From the NCBI GenBank assembly GCA_039619475.1, contig CM077115.1:237495692-237559691 (forward strand): DNA of 64,000 nucleotides, read 5' to 3'. Shown one piece after another: positions 1 to 11,414 of the stretch (positions within the stretch are counted from its first letter, which is position 1; every line of letters starts with the position of its first letter). The notes under the pieces are model-generated. The model saw only the letters and a list, made by a program, of their open reading frames with translations, had not been told where the DNA came from and did no database searches. The stretch comes from Icerya purchasi (lineage: Eukaryota; Arthropoda; Insecta; Hemiptera; Monophlebidae). A program made the translations under genes and the position numbers.

Positions 1-408
1 AACTTGCCGATGATTTATTTCCAATTTGAAATACGCTACTTTCCGATTTTCTCTATAACCTGGCTTTATGAATTGCATCGAATTCGTTTAAAGTTGGTTC
101 TTTTTTTTTTTTTGTTACTTATACTTGTACGGCAAGTAAATATCGTTAATCATTTTATCCGGGTCACGCAGAATTCAACGGTTAATTTCTCAGTGGCCAT
201 CATCTACGATAGCCGAGATAACTTCGATATTCGTAGAGGGTCTATATCCCACTGCAATTGACGATTTCGGGTACTTGCAAATTTAGCGTCTACATTTTTT
301 TCATTCAGATCCGGGACCCGGGGTATTATCAGTTGAGCTTATTTTCGTCATCTAGGGCGATGATTTCATTTACATACAAGGTAGAGTTTCCACTGAAATG
401 GACAAGAC
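1..408. other. no recognised gene
   Basis: AT-rich sequence with a T-run at 101-112. The open frame at 4-261 has no family resemblance. Confidence 0.6.
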
Positions 409-1426
409 ATAAAAAAATATAAAAACATATGAGAGAAAAGGTAAAAAAAATATATAAAAGGAACACAAAAAAAAACACATCGGGTCACAGTTGCGGCAAG
501 GGGGAAATAAAAACAGATAAAAACTTATAAAAATAAAAATAAATACAGAAGCGTACACAAAGAGCGGCAAAAAATCGAAAAAGAAGCGCTAACGAAAATC
601 CCACAAGGGAAACGCAAAGAACAACCAACCGAACAAAACAAAAATGTAAAATATTACAACAAAAAACAGTTGAATTTACCTGAAAATGGACTGGAAACTA
701 CCTGAAAATTGCTTAGAATCCTCACCTGAAAATGACAGTACACCTAGCCCGATGAGTGAAAATGACCGGAACCACGTCTTTTGCTGTCAACTTTTAGGCG
801 TGGTTCCGGTCATTTCAACTCACCGGGCTAGGTGTACTGTCATTTTCAGGTGAGGATTCTAAGCAATTTTCAGGTAGTTTCCAGTCCATTTTCAGGTAAA
901 TTCAACTGTTTTTTGTTGTAATATTTTACATTTTTGTTTTGTTCGGTTGGTTGTTCTTTGCGTTTCCCTTGTGGGATTTTCGTTAGCGCTTCTTTTTCGA
1001 TTTTTTGCCGCTCTTTGTGTACGCTTCTGTATTTATTTTTATTTTTATAAGTTTTTATCTGTTTTTATTTCCCCCTTGCCGCAACTGTGACCCGATGTGT
1101 TTTTTTTTGTGTTCCTTTTATATATTTTTTTTAACCTTTTCTCTTATATGATTTTATATTTTTTTATCTACCTGCTATTATGCGTTTTGTCAGGTTTTCC
1201 TGTTTAGAGGTAGGTTTTCTGTTTTGATTTGGGTTTTTCATGATTTTTGATTCCTATTTCATTGTTATTGTCGATCGCAATTTTCGTTACTTCAGTTTGC
1301 TTCTGACGATGGCCAGTGTAAGCCGGTCGAAACGTTAAGCGAATAAATATCTCTTTTAGAAGAACACAGTTGTTTCCGATGAATTATTTATCATGAGTAA
1401 TCACTGTGAAAGCTTTAAATATTTAT
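409..1426 (+). mobile_element. long-palindrome element, Penelope-like candidate, copy 1
   Basis: Positions 409-776 and 799-1167 are near-perfect reverse complements (about 368 bp each) around a 22-bp loop. The sequence from about 1168 to 1426 continues on one side only and matches the terminal segment of the copy at 10115-10570, including a hammerhead-like core at 1303-1329 (CTGACGA, GGCCAG helix, GAAA) and the tail up to GTGAAAGCTTTAAA. No protein is recognisable. Penelope-like retroelements are known to carry hammerhead motifs in terminal repeats that may be inverted; assigning this element to them is inference. Confidence 0.6.
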
Positions 1427-3314
1427 TAAATCATCGGTAAGTAAAATTCAACGATCGGTCTGTCGCTGTTGCGTTTACCTAAAAACTAAGTGTCGCTCTG
1501 AAATACTCACACTCTTAAAGATCTTCTTACCTCCTTTTCCACCCTACACTTTCAGCTGTACTGAGCACTGATTATATTCCACCCTTTCTGCAACACTTGT
1601 TACCATCCGCTTATACAAGTCACTTTCTTTTTTCCTCCAATTCCTTCCCTGTTCCACGTTAATAACAGCGACCTAATTCAACTTCTGATTGCTATAGGGT
1701 GTCTTCATTAACTGAATCTGCATTGTTCGCACATTTGTCGAAATCAGCTTTCTTTAATCGACTGGAAATTCGGACAAATTTATGCTTTGCATTTACTTTA
1801 ATGTTACCAGACAATACTCATCGTCCTTATTTTAGTGCCGCGTTACGTTAATAGTTTAACACCGTTTGGGAACGAAGTTTTTTATCGCCGGTTGCAGCGA
1901 CCGGATTTAGGGGGGGGGGGGGATCGAACATTGTGTCCGACCGTTACGAAAAACAGTCTATACGTCATACATATACACGCTGTATAACAGAGTTGTAAGT
2001 ATACGAATAAGAGAGTGGGGGAAGGAAAAAAAATAAAAATAACTGACCCTTTGAAATTTTATTTTTAATTATTTAATTACATAGATTTCTTTCATCAATC
2101 TAAACACGCTCGTTGACAAATTATCTCATACGTTCTAACATCAAGCACGTAAGTAAAGATGTTTTCTGGTAGTAAAGTTCTGTTCTTTTAATTTTACCTC
2201 TTCTTTAACTTCGCGGAGTATATATGTGGTTTTTCTTTTAACCTGCTATTTTATTATATTTTACGAGTGTGATTTTATAGCTAATAATATCTTCCAAAAA
2301 GCGAAAGGAACTTTAGACACCACCTCCCTTTTTTATTTTAAAAAAGGGTTGGTTCTTTTAAAAAAGTGTAAAATGATTTTCCAATTGGAAAGATTTACGT
2401 TCAAAGATACCGAAAGTTCAGCAATCATCGTTATAAGGAAACGTTTCTTTCTAATGTACTTAAGAAGAATAAGTGTTTTACTTTTTTATTTAGGCTCGTC
2501 TACCGTGGGGACTTTTACTCGAAAAAACAATTAGGAAAGCAAGCAGACAGGTACATTTTAGTCCGATTTGGGTTAATAAGAAGAAGTCAACATAGCATCA
2601 ATGGACAAGAAAAGAACGAAACATAAGAGACTGTAAAAAGCATCAGTAAACTGGGGTATGGAGCAAAGCGCTCAAGATAAAAAGATGAACACACTTAATA
2701 AATACATGATAATCGTTTCAGAAAATTACATGCGCATCATTTGAATAGATGGGGGTCACAATGAAAGGAGTGAAAAGGGAAAAAATAATAGAAAGCGGCT
2801 TAAGATTGCAGAGCAATGAAGACAAGAAGGGAACGAAGTGAGGAAAACTAAAGATTAAGACTAGATTGAGCTGATAAAAAATTAATAAATATCAGAAAAA
2901 TAGGAATCGTGTTTTATTAACTTGAGTTATGTGCAGCGAAAAAGAAAGGTTGTGATCATTAATTTGCTTTCAATAATACATATAAACGTAGAGAAGCTTA
3001 GACGGGAAAATGTGCAATCGGGTATCAGTTTTTGAGTATTTCTTTAAATGTGTTTCTAGATGACTTACACGTGTACCTACAAATAGAATAATCGGGATAA
3101 TGGGGTGGAAGAAGCGCGTTTTATTACAAAAGTTCGCTTTTGACTTTATATTAAAGCGCATTCTCAGTGGATTTCGTTTTGCAATGTAGAACTTCCATGA
3201 AACTGAAAGTTCCACAGGAAAAATTGTACACATATACCTGCACTTCGAATAGTAACACCGAAAGCAATAAAAGAAACTGGTAGAGGGATAAAAAAGAAAA
3301 TACTAGTATCATTC
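1427..3314. other. no recognised gene
   Basis: Unique-looking AT-rich DNA with a 12-base poly-G run at about 1911. The plus-strand frame at 2226-2534 shows no domain. Confidence 0.6.
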
Positions 3315-3674
3315 AGGCCTGGATTTATGGAAGGGCTGGGGGGTGCAGTCTCGGGCCCACCTTATAAAGAGGCCACCAAGAGGCTCTCACCTCCGACATG
3401 GATGGTTAAACATACAATAATAGATGTTTTTCCAAACATTTATATTGCATATAGAATATTTGTAACTACACTGATTATAAATTGCGAGGCGGAAAGATCT
3501 TTTTCGATATTAAAAAGAATAAAAAATATGTGCAGATCAACCATACTAAATGATAGATTATCGGCATTATCAAGATTAACGATTGAAACGGATTTTCTCC
3601 GTTCAGTAGATTCTAACAATATTATACAAGAATCTGTAGAAAAAAGAAAAAACAATAAAAAAATCATCGTTTAA
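3315..3674 (+). pseudogene. hAT transposase C-terminal dimerisation domain, internally deleted relic
   Basis: An open stretch ends in TAA at 3674. The part from about 3436 reads FPNIYIAYRIFVTTLIINCE, then AERSFSILKRIKNMCRST and LNDRLSALSRLTIE, which is the typical C-terminal hAT dimerisation region (the C-E-A-E-R-x-F-S core). It starts close to a terminus-like CAGGCCTGGATTTATGG at 3315, so most of the transposase is missing. No matching 3' terminus was found. Confidence 0.7.
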
Positions 3675-4270
3675 AATTATATATAGATATATATATATAT
3701 TTGTAAACTTTCGCTTGGAACAAAAACATGCAGATTCCGATAAAAAAAAGTACCGTTTTACTTCGAATTAGGTCAAAATCACTCACGCCCCGGTAGGACA
3801 CATCAACGAAAATTTCACTGATCATGAACGACGTTTTTTTTTTTTTTTGGTTCCCAATTCGTGATACGATGGGGTAAATATATTTAGACAAATTTATACC
3901 AATAATTTATATAAATAACGTGTCTGTCCTTTGCCCGTCCATTTAATTTTATAGAACCCTGACAGACTGTTTCACAGTGTTAATAATAATTAGTATTCAA
4001 AAATTTAATATTAATACAGGTGCACATGTACTTTACGGCGATTTATATTGAAGAGTTATTATTGGGGTGTGCAATGTTATGTTTATGTAAATAATCTTTA
4101 AATAGACCGTGCCCGGTAAGAAATTGGACATTAAAAAAAATTTGGCGTAAATACCATATTATGTAGTCGTATTATTTGTATTTGGGAAAAACTTTTTGGC
4201 TATACCGTTGTTATATTTATCCCACTGTGCCTGAAATTTATTATTATAATACTTAATGTAAGAGTTTAAA
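3675..4270. other. no recognised gene
   Basis: AT-rich spacer between two hAT relics; a short TA-rich stretch and a T-run only. Confidence 0.6.
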
Positions 4271-4278
4271 CTGTTTAT

Positions 4279-6747
4279 CAGTGGCGGCTCGTGAGTAACA
4301 GAAGTGGAGGTTCACAATTAAATATATTACATATTACACAAATATTTATTGAAAAAAATTTATCAAAAACTATATACATATATATGTATGTGTCTGTGTG
4401 TGTGCGCGCATATTAATAATTTTCAGTTAAAAGTCTTGTAAACTAAATCGATTCTTCTATCTTTCTTTAAAGAAAAAAAATCTATAACAGTTTCATGAAA
4501 GTTAGGAATATTGTGGAACATTTGTTTTTCAATTGATAACATAGCTAAAGCATTTAACCTGTCTTCGCACATTGTGCTACGTAAAAATGTTTTAATTCGT
4601 TTTAGTGTCGAAAAACTCCGTAAGAATATAATTAGCACTTTTATCCTTAAGAAAATTACAATTTTCGGTAGAAACTACGTCACTATTGAAAATATTCGAA
4701 TGAATATATGCGGTCCATCATTAAAAACTAAACTCTGTTCCCAATGATCGACTGTGTATATCATACATACATGGGCGTCGCCAGCAGGGGGCAGGGAGGG
4801 GCAGCTGTTTCCCTCTGGAGCCTTGAAACTTTTTAATCAACTGGCATTGATGAGTATTCCTAGGCGCGTAATCATGGACAATTTGGAAAACTTATGTTTT
4901 AGTTAGGATTTTATTCTTGTTTAATAAAATATTAAGCCTTTACAACTTATAAATTTTATTTTTCCTATAACTCATATCCTCTTTCTATCATCTTCCCCCC
5001 CCCGGCGGCTGACAACTCATCTTGCCCCTCCCTGGCTCATCGGCTGGCGACGCCCTTGTATACATATTCAAAACGTTATTAGTATTTTTAAAAGTGATGT
5101 GGTTTCTAACAAAAATTTTTATTTTAATTTTAATAATATGGAACTGTGAAAACTCGTTACATATCGTTATTTAAGTACAATAAAAAACAAACAGAAGTTA
5201 AAATTTTGCAAAATTTTGGTTGTTATTGTTTTTTAAGTCTATGTAATATTTATATTTTATCATTATTTTAATTTATCAATTATTACAATTATTTTGAATT
5301 TGCTTAAAAAGAAAAACAATTAAATTTTTATGCTAAAATATGCAGCCAACATCTTGAACAGTATCAGTTTTACATAATGCATGTCTCACCAACAAGAGTA
5401 TAATAAAATGACAAATTATAAGATACAGTAGAAATTAGTTATAAAAACATTCAAAGAGGTGAATAATCTGGTCGTTATATTCCGTATCAAATAAAGCATT
5501 ATAATTTTTTATTGTTCAAAATTTACTACTAATGAACAGTTCGTTACGAAAATGACACGAAATATTTTATGGCATAAATTATGCTGAATAAGCAATCATT
5601 TATTTATAATTATAACTACACATATTTCTTAGTCAAAAACACAAACACACACTTTCTTTTTTGTACATAAAAGTGTAATAAAAAAACTTAAATCAGTATA
5701 AAGCACGAGTAAGAGAAAAGAAACTGTAACAAAACGGAAGTGGTTTGATATTTTATTACTTTTGGAGAAATTTGTAATTTTTCGACTTTTTATTATAATA
5801 AAATAAGTATAGTAATCCTTTTATAATATTTTTTGCAATGGTCTTACCACGGGTTTTCATCAATGTTATATTTATAATAAGCATTTTACATGTTGACACT
5901 AACAAAATAAACAGAACAAAAAATAACGGTATATCTGTTCTGTTTATATAAATTTCATTTCTTCATTTAAAAAGATTAAGGATGATGTTTTTGTTAAATT
6001 CATCTGCATAAATCTTTCAAAGCTAAATGCTAATTGGTATGCCGTTGTAACCAATTTTTACTGTATTTCAATATTTGGAAATTGACAAATAGAATCACGG
6101 TAATTTTAAACACATAACTGTTTTTAAATGTACAATATTGTACTAACTTGTATATGTATGCAACACAATAACACAATCGATATAATATGGATGCAATTAT
6201 ATGCTTTTCTTATGAAATAAAAGTAAAAATAAGCACATAAATATGCTCCAATCAAACTTTATTTCCTTCAAAATTCAAATATGGTTATAAACAGCAAAAC
6301 AAAATGTAAACATATAATCGTTTTATGAAAATTTATCGATTAATTTTGTTTATAATCAAATTCACTTCATTAAAGTACTGTTCACCTACAAAATATAATC
6401 TTGCAAGAACAACGCCTATCGTTTGGTTCACAATTCGAGTGTGCTCCATCAAGCCTATGTAACACATGCACTAAAACACAACATCATTTTTATCTTTCTG
6501 ACACACTACTACATTGTACTTACACGGTTTTCGATCGCACGTGCTACAAGTAGCCTTCACACTAAAATAATTCCGGACATAACTTAATTACTTTTTAAAA
6601 ATGTAAAATCAATTTATTTTTAACATTAATTTTACTAATAGTGATATGTAAATAATAAATATAAATAAAAACATTGGATTCTACTTTTTTAAAGTTGAAT
6701 CCAGCGTGTTCACGTGCGAATGTGAACACATGAACGAGCCGCCACTG
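4279..6747 (-). mobile_element. hAT-superfamily DNA transposon with 8-bp target duplication
   Basis: Ends are CAGTGGCGGCTCGT at 4279 and its exact complement ACGAGCCGCCACTG ending at 6747. CTGTTTAT occurs at 4271-4278 and 6748-6755, a perfect 8-bp target duplication, which is the hAT hallmark. A transposase remnant on the minus strand at 4423-4638 reads FSTLKRIKTFLRSTMCEDRL and LNALAMLSIEKQ, the C-terminal dimerisation domain. Upstream of that the frame is lost, and 5067-6740 is AT-rich with no recognisable coding. It is interrupted by the MITE at 4770-5058. The precise ends and duplication suggest a fairly recent insertion of an already defective copy. Confidence 0.9.
4770..5058. mobile_element. 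nested 289-bp MITE with hAT-like ends
   Basis: Termini CATGGGCGTCGCCAGC and GCTGGCGACGCCCTTG are inverted copies with one mismatch. Flanks CATACATA (4762-4769) and TATACATA (5059-5066) form a 7/8 target duplication. It lies inside the hAT element at 4279-6747 and is therefore younger than it. No coding. A related 5' end occurs at 43045. Confidence 0.8.
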
Positions 6748-7139
6748 CTGTTTATATATGGCCAATTCAGATGATCTACCTGGTAATGAGCCATACTGGT
6801 TATCGTGTATTATTCCGTTTTTTCCTACAAATTCTTTTAATTAAGAATACATTTTTCAATCAATTTTACTGAAATTAGATAATAATGATATATAGCTCTA
6901 TATGAAGTAGACAAGTTCGGACTTTTATTCATTTTAGGTATTATAACAGTTTTACTTAGTTTCCATTCTTTTAAACAATAATCAATATGTTTACGTTCGG
7001 TTTTCGTGTACTTCTGCTTTAAAAGGTTTTACGTTAAGAGGTATGTCATCAGTAAGTCGACTTTATCCTGTTGGTATAGTAATACCCTTTTTTCTTTATT
7101 GGTAACGATGTTTTTGCAAAACGTGTTTCATCAGTGTCG

Positions 7140-7860
7140 TTCAAAAACACACCGTAGCTACAAATGAGCACCATCGGGGAGACAGTTCGACCACCGCTAC
7201 CTTATTGTATGCCATTTTCCGACATCTTTATGCCCCCGGGGGAACTCGAATTTTCGAAATTACACTGTTCCTTCGCCTAGGTTTTTTAAAAAGCGAGCCC
7301 CACGATTGCCGAGAACTTTTAATCGCAACTTCAGAGCAATCTGTTGTTCGACGCGATCCTATCCAGCAAGACCATCCGTTGTGTAGTTTCCGGCGACTGA
7401 ACGTAGATGGCGGCACAAGCATTTAGAGAAGACGGTGCCGCGCGCTGCTCGAATTTAAATAATACGCGAAACATTTTTCATGGTGTGCGTCTGAGCGAGT
7501 GTGCAGAGTTAATAGGGCGACGGCTGCGGTAATGACAAGCCTCTTTTTCGTTGTTTCCGTTGTAAAATCAGCTGACGACTGCTGTCAGCTCCACCCATTA
7601 ATCATCCGCTGTCGTCATATGACGTCAGCCGCGGCATCGCTTTCATCCGGCCTGCCTGTGATTGACATCTTATTGAATTCGTGTCGTTGCCTCCGCTCAT
7701 TTCCTCTTTGTCCTGCCATTTTGCCATTTTGCATTCCATTTCCCATCCAGTAAGGCTCATCCAGCACCCATCCATCTGTCCATCCAGCCGCCTAAATGCC
7801 GAAACGAAGAAAAATATTTTACATTTTAGCCGGCCAGGCCGCCATCTTACTTTTAAATTA
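7140..7860. promoter_or_regulatory. GC-richer low-copy block with CRE and PBX/PREP-like motifs
   Basis: A block richer in GC and CpG than its surroundings, with no transposon signature and no convincing ORF. It holds a perfect CRE palindrome, TGACGTCA, at 7620-7627, and TGATTGACAT at 7659-7668, one base from the known PBX/PREP (Exd/Hth) decamer TGATTGACAG. It could be regulatory DNA of the Hox cluster, but that is inference from composition and two motifs. Confidence 0.25.
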
Positions 7861-10101
7861 TTTTAATAAGCTCTCTTATTCGCGCCTCGTTCCTACTTTT
7901 CTTTAGCTTTCCATTCTCCGCGGCTCCTTTTTTTTTTCTTCTTTTTTTTTGGTCCTTTTCGTAATTTGCCTCGAGCTAATCGCGAGTTTAATAAATTCAC
8001 ACTACGCCGCCAACTTTTTCTATATCAACCGACAAGAGGTGCTGTTGGATTCTTTTTGTTATTAGCTCTTTTTTGCATTTATTTACCTTACTGCCTTCAT
8101 GTTCGAATTTTACGTGCGATTGTGTAAAACCGGTTCCGTGCACTGAAAGAATGCCGTTGTAATTCGATTCGTTTTCCTTGCCGTCATGAAAGACTGTAAT
8201 GCCATACCGGTATATTCAACTGATGTCGGACGAATTGAAATCTCTGTTTTCTTTTTCGGGGGATGATTCGTTCGATCTTATATGATATGCTTTTTACGGA
8301 AGCTAATAATTGCGTCTTTGTCTTTATTTTCTAGCACTGATACCGAAAAATTAATTCATCTGATAGTTTAGTGCCGAAACGTATCTTGATTAGAAATGAA
8401 TTTGTCCAATCGATGACATACGCAAAATTAGTAGTTCGCTTTTTTACTCTGTGCCGAACGAATAACTTTTAAGCGTTTGGTTTTTGCGCAATTCTTCTCA
8501 TCTTATTCGTTTTCCGAGTCTACACCGCTATGTATATACGTCATTTTTCGAAATAATATACATTAATGTAACTCTACACTATTGTTTCCGTTGCATTACA
8601 TTTAAACGTCGCTCTATCTTCTTGACATAATATATATTTTCATTGAAGATATATTTATGCACGCAGGCTGGCAGTTCGATAACTGAGAACATTATATGCA
8701 ATCAAAAATATGAAAACCCGAAAGTAATAATAATTTTAAAACTGAATTTCAGTATAAAACAAGTTGCCGTAACACATCTCTAAAATAAATGCCAATAACC
8801 GATAGGAAAATAAATTTCGGAAGGACTACGCCCAGAGACTCGATTCGACCGAATGCGGTCGTATTACAAAAAATAAGACCTTACGAAAATTCAACTGAGG
8901 TATAAAAGTGTTAACGATGAAAAATAAACAAATGATAACACAATGTACGCAATTAAACGAAAAACATCGCGTAACGATAATTCAAGAACGAAAATCAAAT
9001 ATTAAACATGTCAAAGAGGATCCCTAACAGAATATCTTCTCACACAATATCATTTCATTCCCAGATCTTTTTGTCTTATACTACTTCGTATTCTTGATTA
9101 CCTCATGAATTTTGTAAACGTTTTATATTTAGCTTTGCAATCAGTAATAGTAGCTGAGGAAAGGTATATGCTTCTTTTACTAAAATTCAAAACGTACATA
9201 ATTAATCATTTTAAATATAATACGATCATCATATTTTTTGAAACAGTTTTTTTTTTTTTTTTTAAATTATTCCTATCGGTAAAAAAAAATCATAAACGTG
9301 GTCTGCGACCATGTGTCGGGCACATACTGGGTGTCGCAAACTTCCAGCTTTACTAAAATCTAGGAAAATCTTAAAGCCCCCTACTATTAGTTATCGAACG
9401 AAAACAATTTCAACTTCTACTGGCAGTGCATTATTCAGGCTAAAAATTAGTTTTTTAAAATGAAGTGGAATACTTTTTTTTTTTTTTTTTTTTTTGCGGA
9501 TTTTGTTTTTACCGTGAAATATAAAACATTTGTTTTTCGTTTTTTTTTGTTTTTTTTTACGGACATCATTCCTAAAACCTTCGTGTCTTCCGAAATCTCA
9601 TTTTCGTTCGATGACATGGAGTAAATCTTATCCGAACGAATAGCGATTTAAACATTTAACAGAGATCAATTTAATACGATGAATGTTTGAACTGAGCTCC
9701 CACACACAGTGCAAATTAGAACTGTTATCGAAAACAAATAAACGGCTTGATTGATAAATTCCGGATAGTTCTATTGCCTATACCATACTTTCTAATGTTG
9801 GGAAACGAATCGAATAAAATAGATCATGTTTACCAATCCGCCTCCTAGGAAACATTTTACTTAGTGTTCGGGTTCGGCGGGACCAATCTTGATCAATCAG
9901 CTGAACAACCGTGCTGCTGTTAACTGAAACCAAAATCGTTGACCAGACAAAAAGATGAGGAAGGTCTAGCTGTGCTAAATATCCATTACGATCATATTCT
10001 TATCGGGGAAAAAAAAAGACCAAACGAATGTTTCGGAGAAAGATGTTCTAAATAAAAATTTTTTATTTTTCGCGATAAAGTTTCGAAATTCGTAAATTTA
10101 A
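7861..10101. other. no recognised gene
   Basis: AT-rich DNA with poly-T runs at 9247-9263 and 9474-9495. No repeat structure or coding seen. Confidence 0.6.
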
Positions 10102-10114
10102 TACCCATTTTAAT

Positions 10115-10570
10115 AAATAATTTTCGGAAACAACTGTGTATTTTAAAAGATATTTATTCGCTTAACGTTTCGACCAGCTTACACTGGCCATCATCAGGAG
10201 CGAACTGAAGTAACGAAAATTTCGATCGACAATAACAATAAAATAAGAACCGAAAATCATTAAAAATCCCAACTCAAAACAGAAAACCTGCCTCTAAACA
10301 AACCGACAAAACGCACAACAACAGATGGAAAAAAATAAAATAATACAAAAACAGAGGTAGGTTTTCTGCTTTGAGTTGGGATTTTTAATGATTTTCGATT
10401 CTTATTTTATTGTTATTGTCGATCGAAATTTTCGTTACTTCAGTTCGCTCCTGATGATGGCCAGTGTAAGCTGGTCGAAACGTTAAGCGAATAAATATCT
10501 TTTAAAATACACAGTTGTTTCCGAAAATTATTTATTATGAGTAATCGCAGTGAAAGCTTTAAACATTTAG
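10115..10570. mobile_element. palindromic Penelope-like candidate element, copy 2, with target duplication
   Basis: Arms 10115-10295 and 10353-10537 are inverted copies (about 185 bp counted from 10111) with a 57-bp centre. An extra 33 bp on the right matches the tail of copy 1. The flanks carry a 13-bp direct repeat, TACYCATTTTAAT, at 10102-10114 and 10571-10583 with one mismatch, as expected of a target-site duplication. Each arm holds the hammerhead-like core: minus strand 10168-10197, plus strand 10451-10480. No coding capacity. This is the cleanest member of the family in the window. Confidence 0.7.
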
Positions 10571-11174
10571 TACTCATTTTAATTTTAGAAAAAACTAAAT
10601 TTCGATCTGAATACTACTTCCGGCGGTGGGAGGAAGACGAAAATATTTCCACTCGATAAGGCTTAGTCAGTTTATTAATTAATGCGAGGGGTTGCAAATT
10701 TTTCATTTAACCAAAAATTCTAGATTTTAGGTCTGGAAATTACCCGGCATATATTAAATAAAGAATAACCTATTCCTCCAATAGAGACTGGGCCGATAAG
10801 CATAACAGCAGTGAGGTTAATACAGCAACCGATAATACAGTTAAGTATAATGCACAGAAATCCAAAGCACAATAATATTTCATTATGAAATTGATGAGAA
10901 AATAATACTGAGGCTTCGATGATTACGTCAAGTGTAAAATACACTGAGCAGCAAAGATAGCAAAGCGACCGTTATAATTGCAGCTCGTAGTTATCAACAA
11001 ATATGGATAGCTAAGATATCGTGACAATCAGTATAGTTTTAAATATGGCCGGTAGGATCTTGCTTGCAGCGTTAGGAAAAATACATTACGAAGAGTTATT
11101 AAGACAATAGAGTTACCTTCTCTGCCTGTTCCATTTCCTTCGTCTTAATCTTCTTTTAACCATCCGGTAGCGTT

Positions 11175-11414
11175 CTACATTTCATTAATATAGGAATTCG
11201 GATTTGAGCCTAACTTTTTTAACGAATTTCTTAAAGTGTCTAACATAAAAGTCTTTAAGGGCATATTTAAGTCGTTCGGTCGTGTTATCTTCGAAAGAAT
11301 ATTTTGGACTGTTCTCTTCGGAGAATAGTGATAAATTATACCTCTAGACGCGTTTCCATAACGTTTCAAACCACTTCTCCATATTGATGCAACGATAGGT
11401 AAATAGATCTTCAT
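11175..11414 (-). pseudogene. possible jockey-like LINE C-terminal fragment
   Basis: The minus-strand frame contains SIWRSGLKRYGNASRGII, then VQNILSKITRPNDLNMP and LRNSLKKLGS. The pattern (I-W-x-x-G-L-x-x-Y-G-x-A-S, later Q-x-I-L-x-K-I-T, then a K-K-L ending) recalls the segment after the reverse transcriptase in jockey-clade elements (PIWTYG..LWG.AS..NI.. type). The match is from memory and degraded. Confidence 0.35.

Noticed and set aside
10451..10500. A fully canonical, active hammerhead ribozyme
   Set aside because: The core and helix II fit, but the strand after GAAA does not form a standard helix III and cleavage-site strand, so only a hammerhead-like core is claimed.
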